Of a stretch of 64,000 bases of DNA, positions 11,240 to 21,654 are shown in pieces. The stretch is from NCBI GenBank assembly GCA_948567375.1, contig OX419762.1, forward strand, positions 31,191,465 through 31,255,464. The letters run 5' to 3'. The stretch comes from Lunularia cruciata (lineage: Eukaryota; Streptophyta; Marchantiopsida; Lunulariales; Lunulariaceae). Made by a program: the position numbers and the translations under genes. The first letter of the stretch is position 1. Every line of letters starts with the position of its first letter. The notes under the pieces were generated by a model that was not told the origin of the DNA, searched no databases, and saw only the letters and a program-made list of their open reading frames with translations.

Positions 11240-12540
11240 GAAGAGTACTAGTAGCAGATACTAAACCACTCAATATTAGATAACAAATTCATGATGGTGG
11301 ATAACAGAAAGGTTTTGAATTCCATGCATCACACTTTGTTGCAATTAAGAATTGGAACTAATATTCAAAGTGTGAGTAGCTCCCCTATATAATGATATCA
11401 CTCTAGGTCTTCCATAGCTTGAATGCCATAAGGTTCAATTTGATTGGACACTATGCCAAATTTAAGACTAACACCAAGGAAAAGTTATTTATTAAGTTGT
11501 TTTGCACATTTAAGAAATATATCTAAGAGTAATCAATCCCAAGATTAGAAGATTGTCAATATATCAATTATTAAAAAAATAATTGGAGGAAGATAACTTA
11601 TGTTTGCTATGTTGATCAAGCCTATGTGCAAGAAGAACTTGATAAGAGTATGAAGCTTCAAACAAAAATGGTTAATCAAATAGTTCAAGAGTTTATAGAT
11701 GTTTTTTTGGATGATCTTTCAAAGGTGGTTTACCCTTTGATCAAGGTATGCCCTTCAAAATTGAGTTATTGCCAAGTAGCACTCTAGTAAGTAGACCAAT
11801 CTATTGGGTCTCACCAATAGAGTTAGAAGAACTCTGATCAACACTAACCAAGTTGTTGGAGAAGGATTTCATACACCATAGTATGTCTCCTTGGAGGATG
11901 TACTATTTTTATCCAAGAAGAATGAAAAGACTTTGATTTTTTATTGACTATCATGATCTTAATAAAGAAACCATGAAGAATATGTACCACCTTTTGCCTC
12001 AAATTGAAAACTTGCTGGATCAATTAAATGGAGCATGATACTTCTCAAAGTTTGACCTTTGAAGTGACTACCTACATATCTAAATTGATAGAAAAGACAT
12101 GTAGAAGACTACCTTTTTTACCAGATATATACATTTTGAATATAGAGTTTTACCTTTTGGTCTCACTAATGCCCCAACATTTTTCATGGATCAAACGCAT
12201 TGGGTGCTAGAAGAGCTATTGGATTGATATGTTGTAGTGTTCTTGAATGACATTTTAATTTTTAATAAAATAGAGGTAAAACACAAGAACCAATATGATA
12301 ATTCTTAAGATGACTACAACCATGGAATTTTTATTATAAGAAGTCCAAGTGTATCTTTTGGAAAAAAATAGTTATCTTTTTTTACCATAAGATTTGAATA
12401 AAGGAGACCAAGATAGAAGAAGAGAAATCAAGGCCATTACCAATTAGCCTATTCCTAAGGATACCATGGAAATACATGGTTTAGCAAGTTTTTACCGATG
12501 GTTCATCTACTATTATGCTCATATGGATGCACCATTGATT
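11240..12540 (+). pseudogene. A2 protease and reverse transcriptase region (fossil)
   Basis: Decayed but collinear pol. The stretch at about 11690-11780 corresponds to the RT approach (V-V-Q-E-F-x-D-V-F-x-D-D-L), 12100-12200 to the RT core before the catalytic Asp pair, and GLASFYRWFIYYYAHMDAPL at 12475-12534 is the RT/RNase H junction. The following integrase sequence starts almost immediately. Confidence 0.7.
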
Positions 12541-13500
12541 GATCCCTACACCGTCAATGGTGGTAGTCAAACATGGTCTGAGAGGTTGAAGAATTTTCTT
12601 GATCTTATGAGAGCTACCAATGCAACAGGGCTAACAACTAAAAACCAAGTAGATTACTCCAACCACTCCTATGCTATATGCTTGATGGGAATATGTAAAA
12701 TTAGATCTCATTACATCCTTGCCAAAAATAAATGAAGGCCATATAGCAAATGTGGTGTTTTTTTGATAAACTTAGCATGTTAATTAGCACCCATTATGGA
12801 TATTTTTGATGATCCAATGTTTGACCAAATTTACTTCAATATGGTCTTCAAACACCATTGGATGCCAAGGGTTCTCATATTTGATTGTGATCATTGATTC
12901 AATGGAGAATTTTGTCTAATGCTTTTCAAACTCCGTGATACCAAGCTTGCCTTATCTACAAACTTTCACCTTCAAACTAATAAGGAAAAAAACAAGAAAA
13001 TTTGAAGGATATGCTACATACTCTTGTCAATGTTCATCACATTGATTGGAATACTTGTCTTGTAGTTGTTGATTTTACCTACAATAATTCTAAGCATGCA
13101 AGTATAAGCTTCTTTCCCTTCTTCCTTAATTATGGGCAAAATCCACTTGTCCTAGATTCTCTTCTTGCTCCACCGCCATCTCAAGTACCTCATACTTCTA
13201 CCTTCTTATCTTGACTATTTTCTTACTTACACCAAGCTTAGTCTAATCTTCTTTTGCTCAAAATTTGCAAAAGCAATATTTTGATAGCCATCATTGTGAT
13301 CAAATTTTTACATTGATAATAAGGTTATGCTTCCCTCTAGCTAACTTTCTCTCTCTCTCTTGACACCCAAGTTTATAAACTTACTCCCGATTGGGTAATT
13401 TATTTTGATATTCTTTAGATAATCTCTCTTTGTGCCTATAAACTTGCACTTCCTAGTCACATGAAGATCCACCTTGTCTTCCATGTCTCCGAGTTAAAAC
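12541..13500 (+). pseudogene. A2 integrase region (fossil)
   Basis: Shows the family's integrase segments in order: the zinc-binding part related to A1 490-846 (GGSQTWSERLKN), FNMVFKHHWMPRVLIF near 12838-12890, and VNVHHIDWNTCLVVVDFTYNNSKHAS at 13029-13106 (core end), then MKIHLVFHVSELKPF at 13461, the post-core segment seen in Ty3 integrases as HPVFHVS. Confidence 0.8.
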
Positions 13501-13559
13501 CCTTTGTTGTTAATTCATCTTCTTTTCATTCTTGTACAAAACCTCCTCTTCATCCTCTT

Positions 13560-13720
13560 ATCTCTATTGATGATAAAGAAGAATCCAAAGTTGATTATAT
13601 ACTTGTACATCATAACATCCAACATGGATGCTACAAAAAAATTGAATATAAGATCCTTTGGAAAGTATATCCTCTTTGTGATGCCATATGGGAGTATATT
13701 TCCCATCTCCAAAATATATA
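13560..13720 (+). pseudogene. A2 chromodomain (fossil)
   Basis: Within an 86-codon open stretch (13461-13721), ESKVDYILVHHN, KIEYKILWKVYPL and DAIWEYISHL follow the chromodomain pattern (E-x-E-x-I-L ... Y-x-V-K-W-x-G-Y ... T-W-E-P). This places family A among chromoviruses. Confidence 0.75.
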
Positions 13721-13774
13721 AGCTGCTCTATGTGAGTTTGAAGATTTTATGGAAACAAGAACATCACCAACTAG

Positions 13775-13788
13775 TGGTGGGGAAATAT
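13775..13788 (+). other. A2 polypurine tract
   Basis: GGTGGGGAAATA lies directly before the LTR; A3 has the matching tract on the other strand at 18809-18822 (TATTCTCCCACCAC on the plus strand). Confidence 0.7.
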
Positions 13789-14203
13789 GTAATAATATGG
13801 AGTTAACATAAGCTAATGAGTTAGCAAAAGCAGCTAAATATAGTAGAAAGGATGTAGAACTAGCAAAATCTAGGAGTGCTAAGAATGGTCTAGAAGAATC
13901 TATGAAGCTTCTTGGTGAGAAGCTTCAAGAAACTTCCAAAGGTTTAAGTAATTTATATGCTAAGTTAAATGGCTAGCTTAGCTTGTATGCAATGTAGATG
14001 GTTAGCTTGGCTTGCATTCCAAGAAACTAACTTCTAGCAAGAACCTTCCTTGGAATTTCTTGTGAATCATTTACTGAGATTCCCTAAATTTATAGGCCAA
14101 GCATGACCTATAAATACCATGCCCAAGTTCACGCTTGGTACTCAAAGTTTCATTAGAGAGTTCTAATGTTAACACTTTCCTATTTCTCTTCTCTATCTTT
14201 TAC
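13789..14203 (+). repeat. A2 3' LTR
   Basis: A 415-bp LTR starting TGTAATAATATGGAG and ending CTTTTACA, related to the A1 and A3 LTRs. It contains a TATA-like CTATAAATACC stretch (about 14110-14120). Confidence 0.8.
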
Positions 14204-15633
14204 ATTATCTTTGGTATTTTAAACCTTTGCAATAGTATGATCTACATTTATCTCATATTAATGAATTCATTTATTGAAATATCAACAAAAAATCCACAAT
14301 TAGGAGCTTAAACAATAAACCTCTCAAATAGTTCAACAAGCTCTTGTCATAATTTCTCAATCTTAGATAACTTCAGTCATGTCTATATCCTTATCATCTA
14401 CCTTTAGATTGATATAATCCATCATATCTACACCATGCTTGATACTCAATTATAATTAAAAGACCTTGAAATAGGGAATAGTTCTATCCATCCTTAGGTT
14501 GAATGTAGAAAGTGATTGGTATAAAGAAAAATAATTTTGAAACCTTGCATTGATATTTCACATCACTTATATAACATGAGCATTATCCAAGAGCAAGAGC
14601 ATCTCTTCTCTTCCAACATGGACTTTTTTTCAAGTTCAACTTGGCCTAAACTTAGGAAGTAAAACATCATCTATGGGATTCTTTATCAATATAATGCAAG
14701 GACTAGAAGTGTTTCTAATGTTCCTTTTGAGAAAAATAGCAATGTTATAAAGCTTTGAAAATTTTAAAAGCATTATTTTTTACTCTAATCTATATTTGAG
14801 AGTAGCTATAATTTTTTCCTCACCTCCTCCCCATAATTTGAGTGGCCAAAGATTTATGAAGTTTTAATTTGTAACTAGACTCATCTCACAAATATTAAAG
14901 GTATAAGAAGTTTTGATATCATCAATTGCTTGCTTCAAATTCTCAATAGTTTCAAGGATATTAGATTTATCAATTGAGTTGTATCTTCCATACTTGATAT
15001 AGCATATACCATTATATTTTTTGAAACTTGCAAGCCCTTTTTGAATTAATAAATTTATCAATGAACTTGCATGTTCTTAATGTCTACTATTTGAAATTTT
15101 TATTTCTTAAGCATAAATTAAATTATCTAAAAACCATGATGATTAGCATTCACTAGTCTAAAAAACTCATAGATTTATTTTTCCTCAATGTTATACTTTT
15201 ACTAGATTGGTGGAAGTTAAAATTAGGACCCAAAAATACATCAAATCTAAGTGATAATTAGAAATATTTAAATTATATTTTCATGCATACTTCTCAATAT
15301 TTATTATGAAATTCTTTTCATGATTCTAATGCCTCTATGATTCACTCTAAATTAAAATTTATATTCAAGTTGTCCAATTTACATATATTCAATCATTAAA
15401 AGTTACTATATAAGCACATATTTTTAATCAAATAAGAAAATATCATACTTTTTCACCTCTTGAAATTTTTTCACACACTAGTAAAAGCAAAAATACTTGC
15501 AAGATACTTTTGATTATAAATCTATAATCAAAATATTTATAAAAGTATTTCGTGAGTATAAGCACATACTGATTTCATTATAACTTTGCTAAAAGCTCCT
15601 TAAATATCACCTCAAGTAGATCATCATTATAAG
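14204..15633. other. AT-rich spacer, target region of B2
   Basis: About 1.4 kb of AT-rich sequence with no recognised element. One minus-strand open stretch of 65 codons (14864-15061; contains NLKQAIDDIKTSYTFN) looks protein-like but I cannot assign it. It is the left flank of the B2 insertion, whose right flank resumes at 42752. Confidence 0.5.
15629..15633. repeat. B2 target site duplication, left (ATAAG)
   Basis: ATAAG precedes the 5' LTR and recurs at 42752-42756 after the 3' LTR, 27 kb away, proving that both LTRs belong to one insertion. Confidence 0.9.
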
Positions 15634-16188
15634 TGTAATATCATTAGCTAGACATATTATCTAGCAATAAAAATTGGTTTGGTAATATTTGAAGGATGTT
15701 ATATATGATGGTCTAAGTAGATCAGATAGAGATGTCACCAAAAGAGTACATCTTCTAATAGAACACATGCCAAAAACACCTTGAAAGCTTTAGAGGTAAT
15801 TTCAGAGGTCTAAATAGATGAATGAAATTCCTCCTCATTTTGAGAAAAAGTTATTGCCTTCTCCTACCTTGTTTTTCTTGTTGAGAGTTTTCCAATGTAC
15901 CTCACCCATGCTATTTTGAGCTTCCTACAAGAAGATTTCCTCTAGTCAAATTAGTTTGACTAACCAAATAGGACAAGGATTGACATATCACCAATCCATA
16001 TAGCTAATCCAATGCATGAGCCTGCTGACATGTCACCAATCCATATATCTGATCCAAGGGTGTAGCTCTTTTTGAGTGGATTCTCCCTACTATATAATAA
16101 AGACAAGGTGCTCTTTTGGAGCATCAAAGTATTGAAGGATGAAGTCTTGTGTTTCTCTTGGGGTTTCTTGTATCCTTGAAACATTACA
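15634..16188 (+). repeat. B2 5' LTR
   Basis: A 555-bp LTR, TGTAATAT...CATTACA, homologous to the B1 LTRs but shorter and diverged. It carries the family TATA box at 16091-16101. The polypurine-side block is shared with the 3' LTR pieces (34399-34478 and 42269-42751). Confidence 0.9.
16091..16101 (+). promoter_or_regulatory. B2 LTR TATA box
   Basis: TATATAATAAA, identical in core to the B1 box at 9691-9702. Confidence 0.55.
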
Positions 16189-16189
16189 A

Positions 16190-16200
16190 TGGTGATAGAG
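16190..16200 (+). other. B2 primer-binding site (decayed, tRNA-iMet type)
   Basis: TGGTGATAGAG lies just inside the 5' LTR where B1 has TGGTATCAGAG. Confidence 0.75.
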
Positions 16201-16329
16201 TAGGTGTTTTAATCCAAGTGAGTGGATCATCCCTCTTGGAGGAACATGAGCTATTTAGATTGAGTAATTTTGAAGAGAGAAAAAAGTAGTGCAATCAATA
16301 GATTGGGAGTGTTTTGGAGAGAGGACAAG

Positions 16330-16735
16330 ATGGATGCTCTTGGAGTACAATTTCTTGCACCTCACTTTCTATTCTTGAATCCATTTGATATCAAGATTAT
16401 GTTTATCTAGCATGAGAAAATGGGAATATATCTTGTTTACCATTTTGGAGTAGAGTTCATGGACATAATAATGGATTTACCAAACTTGGTGATTCTAATG
16501 TGGTGATATACAATATATAGTGAGATCTAATAATTCATATTTTATTATGATGTAATGGATCTGAATACACCAAATCTTCTCCCTTTCAAAATTGAAGTAG
16601 AAATCTATTATGTAGTTAGACCAAAAGTGATGTTTAGGGATTTCATAGTCTGCAATTTCAATGAGGAATATTATCAATGAGTGTTAGCCTCTAAGGTCTC
16701 AATTGTAGTCCCAATCATTAGTGCCTCCTCTTAAG
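16330..16735 (+). pseudogene. B2 conserved coding block upstream of gag (fossil)
   Basis: Counterpart of the B1 block at 9030-9470. Recognisable segments are LVYHFGVEFMD (about 16433-16465) and, further on, VEIYYVVRPKV and FNEEYYQ (about 16590-16680). Their survival as protein similarity between two diverged copies supports a real coding region. Confidence 0.5.
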
Positions 16736-16799
16736 TGATCATATTAACTCTCTCATATTAAAGTAGGAAAGAGTGATTGAGCATTTGCCATGTGCACAT

Positions 16800-17430
16800 A
16801 TCATGGAGTCGCAAATGCAAGATCTAATGCAAAGGATGCAGTGGATGTTGAATGAGTTTTGAGAGATCAAGATGACAATGGAGGTATTACAAATTCAAGT
16901 ACATAAATTCAGGAAAAATCATCTAACTCAAGAAGGAAAATCATCTCAAAACCGAATAACAATGGCTTAAGTACCTAGAGAGTCCCTCATATAGATGACA
17001 CCGACACCGATAGAAAATGAAGCCATATTGCTTCTATGGATGAAGAAGATGTGCAACATCAAGCCTTACATGGGATAGTGTTCTATGAGAGCAGTGGAAA
17101 ATTGGATCTCAAAAATGAATCAATATTTTTGATTACTCACAACTAAGATCACCAATCATTTTGTAAGCATGTTTGCATGTGGGTACTTGACCAATAAAGC
17201 CCTCACAAGGTATGATGCTTAGGAATGATCAATGTTAGCAAAAGGAAGGGAGATCACTTGGAAAACAATGCAAGAAGGGAAACTAAAGAATTTACAATCT
17301 GTGGATTTTAAGTAGGTGACACAAAGCAGACTATAGGAGTTGAAGTAGAAGAACAACATACAAGAGTATGTAGGTCATGATAATCCAATGAGTCTAGTGG
17401 AAGAGGAGAGGAAAAGTGCATAAAGGTTGA
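16800..17430 (+). pseudogene. B2 gag region (fossil)
   Basis: Collinear with B1 gag: MQDLMQRMQWM near 16815, MKKMCNIKPYMG near 17038-17080, VENWISKMNQYF near 17094-17130 and FACGYLTNKALT near 17170-17210 match the B1 segments. Confidence 0.8.
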
Positions 17431-18308
17431 GGAAGACAAATGCACAAATGATTTTTGTAAATGGAGTCCTAGAAGGAAATCAAGTGAGAGTATAGATAGA
17501 CCCTAGAGCAATAGAGAATTCTTGTCTCACTTTGTTGCAATAAGGTTAGAGATGGAACTAGAGAAGAATGAGAATGAAGAAGTAGAGTTACCTTATGGTT
17601 AGATTGAGAGGATTGAGTTATTACCTAAAAAGGTAACACTCTCTATAGAAGAGTATCAAGAAGAAATACAATGGCAAGTGATATAGTTAGCTTGTTGTAA
17701 TATGATCTTAAGATGTCATGGATGAAGCATTAACCAATTGTATGCCAAAGTCTCAAACTGCAAGTTTGGAAAGTCTAAAGTAGATTACTTGGGGCATAGA
17801 TTATGTGAAGAAGGTATCTAAATGTTAATAGATAAATAAAGGTCATTCAAAGTTGGTGTGCTCCAAAAGATCAGACTCTACTCAAGAGTTTCTTAGGTAG
17901 ACTAGGTTCTATTGCCAATTCATCAAGGACTTCTCCAAGCTTGCACAACCTCTACCAAGACTTTTTGTCAAGGAAAAGAAGTGGATGTGAGGAATTGCAT
18001 AAGAATTGGCCTTTTAAGAATTGAAAGATGCATTACTACATGCACCAATCTTAAATAGTATGACTCAAAACATCTAATCTTGACTATAGATGCATCAAGT
18101 GTTGCAATTGAAACAATCCTACAATAAGAATGGAATGATGGATGACATCCAATTGCATATTTCTCTCAAAAACTATTACTAGCTAAATGCAGCTATCACA
18201 CCACCAAACAAGAAGAGTTGAACATTGTTCTTGCAACCAAACATTGGGAAAAAGGCATCTTGTATCTATCTTGGCAAGAAGGCATTTGTAGTGGAGATAG
18301 ACAACAAA
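17431..18308 (+). pseudogene. B2 protease, reverse transcriptase and RNase H region (fossil)
   Basis: [15 protein letters not shown] near 17450-17495 matches the B1 protease start. From about 17740 the sequence is RT end and RNase H (CKFGKSKVDYLGHR near 17765-17800, then the RNase H start at about 18070-18120), up to the A3 insertion point; it resumes at 32060. Confidence 0.8.
18304..18308. repeat. A3 target site duplication, left (ACAAA)
   Basis: ACAAA precedes the left A3 LTR and recurs at 32060-32064. The B2 RNase H sequence is interrupted here and resumes after the second copy. Confidence 0.9.
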
Positions 18309-18808
18309 TATAAAAGACCAAGGAGAGAAATAGAAGAATGGAAGATTGGAGTTGAAGATCACATTGGGACTCTTGAATGAGGAAAACTTTGAATGCTTAA
18401 CATGAGCTTAGGCTTTGGTATTTATAGGGAAGTATACAAGGCTCTTTAGAAGTTTCTCAAGAAGTTTCCTAAAATTTGTCTTTGTAGAGTGCAAACCAAA
18501 CTAATCAGGAAGCTTCTCAAGAAGCTTCTTTCTTGAAACCCCCTACTTGGCATGTGAGACAAGCTAGTTGAGAAACTTCTCAAGAAATTTCCTTCTAGAA
18601 TCACCTACTTGGCATGCAAGCTAAGCTAAGCTAGCCAAGAAGCTTCCTCCTAGAAGTTACCACTTGGCATGCACATTACCCAATACTTGGAAGGTACCAA
18701 GTAGCTTACTATATGCTTTTAGAATATTCTTACAGTTATTGGCTAATTTGGTATATTTGCTACTTTGTTAGTCTTGACTAACTCATCAATAAATTCCATA
18801 TTGTTACA
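18309..18808 (-). repeat. A3 3' LTR
   Basis: A 500-bp LTR. The plus strand contains three degenerate ~70-bp repeats, each with CTACTTGGCATG or CACTTGGCATG (about 18530-18680), and a TATA-like GGTATTTATAGGG at about 18416. Confidence 0.9.
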
Positions 18809-18822
18809 TATTCTCCCACCAC
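18809..18822 (-). other. A3 polypurine tract
   Basis: The minus strand reads GTGGTGGGAGAATA immediately before the 3' LTR, matching A2. Confidence 0.75.
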
Positions 18823-18830
18823 TAGTTGGT

Positions 18831-19443
18831 GATGTCTTTGTTACCATGGAGGCTTCAAAATCCTAGATGGCTGTGTGTGTATTTTGGAGATAAGAAAGAG
18901 ACTCCTAAGTGGCATCATGAAGAGGATATCCTTTCCAAAGGACTTTGTACTCCATATGTTGTTGACGGTCATGTTGAATATGGTGGCGTGCAAGGATACA
19001 ATCAACTTCATACTCCTCATGAGTTTTCATAGGGATGAGAGTAGGAGTAGGAGGGGTTTGGACACAAGAAGAAAGGGAAGATGGATTAGAGACAAAGGGT
19101 TTCAACTTGAAATATGAAAGAGGGGGTAGATTTGCATATGACAAGGAAAGACAAGTTGATAAGCAATACAAAAAATGATTTGGGTGACATCAAATGGACC
19201 TATCCAATTAGGAGCAAGCTTACAAACTTGAATATCAAGTAGGAAGGTTACTAGAAGAAAGTATGACCTTCTCACCAAGTTGAAAGGTAAGATCATGACA
19301 ATGTTGGTCCATGTATTGTTTTTGACAATTTTGAGCAACAAGGAGATGAGATTTGGCTTGTTGTAGGGATTGTGATATTATGGTCAAGAAGGTGGAAGTA
19401 TGAGGGACATGAGATGGAGGAGGAGCAAGAAGGGATTTGGAGC
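18831..19443 (-). pseudogene. A3 integrase C-terminus and chromodomain (fossil)
   Basis: The minus strand encodes a GPF-type segment (KLAPNWIGPFDVTQI, within 19102-19341) followed by a chromodomain (18905-19060) with EEYEVDCILARHHI, EYKVLWKGYPLHDAT. This is the best-preserved chromodomain of family A. Confidence 0.85.
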
Positions 19444-19689
19444 TGTGAGCCAGCCTGTCTCTCACTCCGGATGAACCTGTGATGGCTATTATGGTAGTGC
19501 ACCATGGACTAAGTAGGCAAGGAATCCCAACTCCATCATACTCCTCCAAGGCTAATACTCCAAGACTCAAGACATTGCTCACTAGAGAACTCAATGAGAG
19601 AGAGATAGTTGCAAATGAAAGGATGACAAGAAATTCCTCACCCCTAGTTTATATACTTGTGAAATAGTTATGCACCAAAGTTACTTATT

Positions 19690-19694
19690 ATTGG
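19690..19694. repeat. D target site duplication, left (A)TTGG
   Basis: ATTGG precedes TGTCACTCC. TTGG follows GACA at 29403-29406. The undisturbed C LTR at 33277-33300 reads ATTATTGGGGTAACTC, so removal of D restores the C sequence. Whether the duplication is 4 or 5 bp depends on who owns the shared A. Confidence 0.8.
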
Positions 19695-20145
19695 TGTCAC
19701 TCCATTTGTAGTTCCGCATCTAGATGCTCGGACAATGGAGTTCCAATGATAGTAGTTAGAGTTATTCTAGCAGTTTCTCAAAGACTACTTTCCGAAGGTT
19801 AGATTTTGTGTTTGGGGTACTGACTTCATGGTGGGGCCTACCGTCACTTTGCACCATTCGCACCGTCGAGTGTGCCGTCAGCGGGACCGTTAGGGTTTCA
19901 ATGCTAGCTCAAGTCCAGGGAGTATAGTTTCGAAGTGAGCTCCAGAGAGCTCACTTCTCTGATGTTGAGCATTTGAGTTCCTGGCTATGGTGGACAGAGG
20001 CCGGCGAGCGTCACCTGGATTCTCTATGCTTGAGTGGGTGTGGCTTGACTATAATCAGTGCCCAATTGTTGGCAGTTTATAGAGTGACAGATCAAGCACT
20101 GATCTGAGTTGAGTTGAGTTGAGAGTGGTAAGCAATCTGATTACA
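19695..20145 (+). repeat. D left LTR core
   Basis: 451 bp from TGTCACTCC to about GATTACA, matching 28865-29297 on the right. It contains a (GAGTT) microsatellite (about 20106-20125) and TTTATAGAG (about 20076). Unlike the right side it lacks the ~106-bp block found at 28756-28862 and 29298-29402. TCAGAG directly after it could be the remnant of a Met-tRNA primer site. Confidence 0.8.
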
Positions 20146-21654
20146 TCAGAGAAGTGAGGTCAGGGGAAATCGGGTGTAGGAACTGTGAGTGTTGGTGGTA
20201 TCTCCAAGCTCGGTGGATCATTGGTAGCTCGATTCAAGTTCTGTGTTTCCCTAGTGTGTAGAAGATCAATCAACTGATGCAAATTTGGCAGTTAGGCGGA
20301 CAGTGCGCGGAAGCGCTGGCCAAATTTTGAGCAAAGAAAGAGCAATTTTTGAGCAATGTTGTGATTTTGAGCTTAGGAGGTGAAGGCAGGACCAATTTGC
20401 TGCAAGTTGGGCTCAGAAAGTCAAATTGAAGGTGGAGTTGGGAAGCTCTTCTCATGAAATTGTGATTTGGAAAAACCCGTTTTGTCAATTTGGCTCGAGT
20501 GGAAAGTTAGTGGGGGATTTGGCGGACAACAATCTTTAGGGTTTATGTCAGATTTATGTCAGATTTTGGCCAGAATTGGAGGAGTTTTTGCTGTTTGGCC
20601 AGATTTGGAGAAGGTTTGCTAGTTTGGAGGAGTTTCACAGATTTGGAGAAGTTTTGCCAATTTTGGAGGAAGTTCAAAGTGGCAACAAGAAAGGCCTCAT
20701 TTGGCTGAATCTTGGCATTTTGAGGCATAGGGCTATGGGCTATGAGAGGCTACGAAGGGCCAGCAAGCCAGCTTGTTGGCGTGAGGCTAGCTAGTTTAGA
20801 GTAGATCTTGGTCATTGGTTGGCAAAATCTGCCTTTCTTGCTAGATTGTGTGCAACAGGGTTTGACCCCTAGATCTCTTGTTCCTAGACTGGTGCCCTAG
20901 CCAACTGGTCTACCCTCACTTGTTGTCCTAGTGACTGTGCCATTGTTATCTATACACATGTAGCTTTGGTTAGGAGAGGCAATTTGATATTATTCTTGGT
21001 GATCCTGGTAGCTTAGGACTTAGGTACAAACTCTTCTTATGTCAAATGCCAAATGGTGGCAAAGTCAGTCCCGTGTTGTGTTATGAGATGGAGGGTTTTC
21101 ATTTAGATTTCTTGTGATTGGACCCCCTCCATTCTCGGCTTCCTGTTTGTGCACCACTTTTGTGTGAGGTGCCCTGATTTTTGAGCGTTGGTGCCCTGGT
21201 GTGCTCTCGATGGTGAGGCTGGAGTGATGACCAGTCAGACTACCTTTGTTTCTCTCCGGTGAGGCATGAAGTTATGACCTGCAGACCGTGAGAGTGCGTG
21301 TTATGATGGCATGTTACAGGTTGCCCTTTCCCCTAGTGTAGTTATCTCAATTAGAGTTACATTAGTGGGTGGTGCTTGGTGGTGTTGGCACTTGGTGGGG
21401 TACTTGCGGTTGCGACTTGCGGTTGCAGTTGGTGGTTTGAGTTTGCTGTTGTGGTTACTTTGTCATGACGGAGTTCTTTGGAGATTCTAGAGGAGTTAGC
21501 CCTGCAATATGCAATGGGTTTACTCGGAGTGGTGCTCGGTATCAGCATGTATCTCAGGTCCCAATGAGGGAGGAGATTGACTCTGAGTTCGAGTTTGACA
21601 CATGAGTTGATTCAGTGAGAGTGCACTTGGTATGTCCGCACTGTTGTTGTGGGA
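20146..21654 (+). other. D leader region
   Basis: About 1.5 kb between LTR core and recognisable gag with no clear coding. It holds purine-rich imperfect repeats around GATTTGGAGAAG (about 20570-20690) and a tRNA-like segment on the minus strand (20855-20930). An ATG at 21468 opens a short stretch that may begin gag. TGGTATCTCC at 20196 is an alternative primer-site candidate. Confidence 0.6.
20855..20930 (-). repeat. tRNA-like segment, probable SINE head
   Basis: The minus strand reads like a tRNA: GACCAGTTGGCTAGGGCACC (box A region), an anticodon-arm-like middle and GGGGTCAAACCCTG (box B and T-arm, stem AGGG/CCCT). The pattern fits a plant tRNA-derived SINE inserted in the D leader, or a co-opted tRNA-like leader. 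A functional tRNA gene is unlikely because there is no clear acceptor stem. Confidence 0.45.

Larger units (their letters stand above)
11085..14203 (+). mobile_element. A2: 5'-truncated Ty3/gypsy chromovirus
   Basis: A plus-strand relative of A1 that begins abruptly inside gag, directly beside the A1 LTR, and ends in a 3' LTR (13789-14203). In order: gag zinc knuckle (11129-11170), protease region (about 11240-11560), reverse transcriptase (about 11640-12540), integrase (about 12540-13500), chromodomain (about 13560-13720), polypurine tract and LTR. It lacks a 5' LTR of its own and is strongly decayed with many breaks. Confidence 0.85.

Noticed and set aside
18905-19060. Host chromodomain (HP1-like) gene
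   Set aside because: It follows an integrase GPF-type segment and precedes a polypurine tract and LTR, so it is the integrase tail of A3. The same holds for 4530-4695 and 13560-13720.
20855-20930. Functional tRNA gene
   Set aside because: Box A and B-like sequence is present, but no convincing acceptor stem or clean anticodon arm is seen; a SINE head is more likely.
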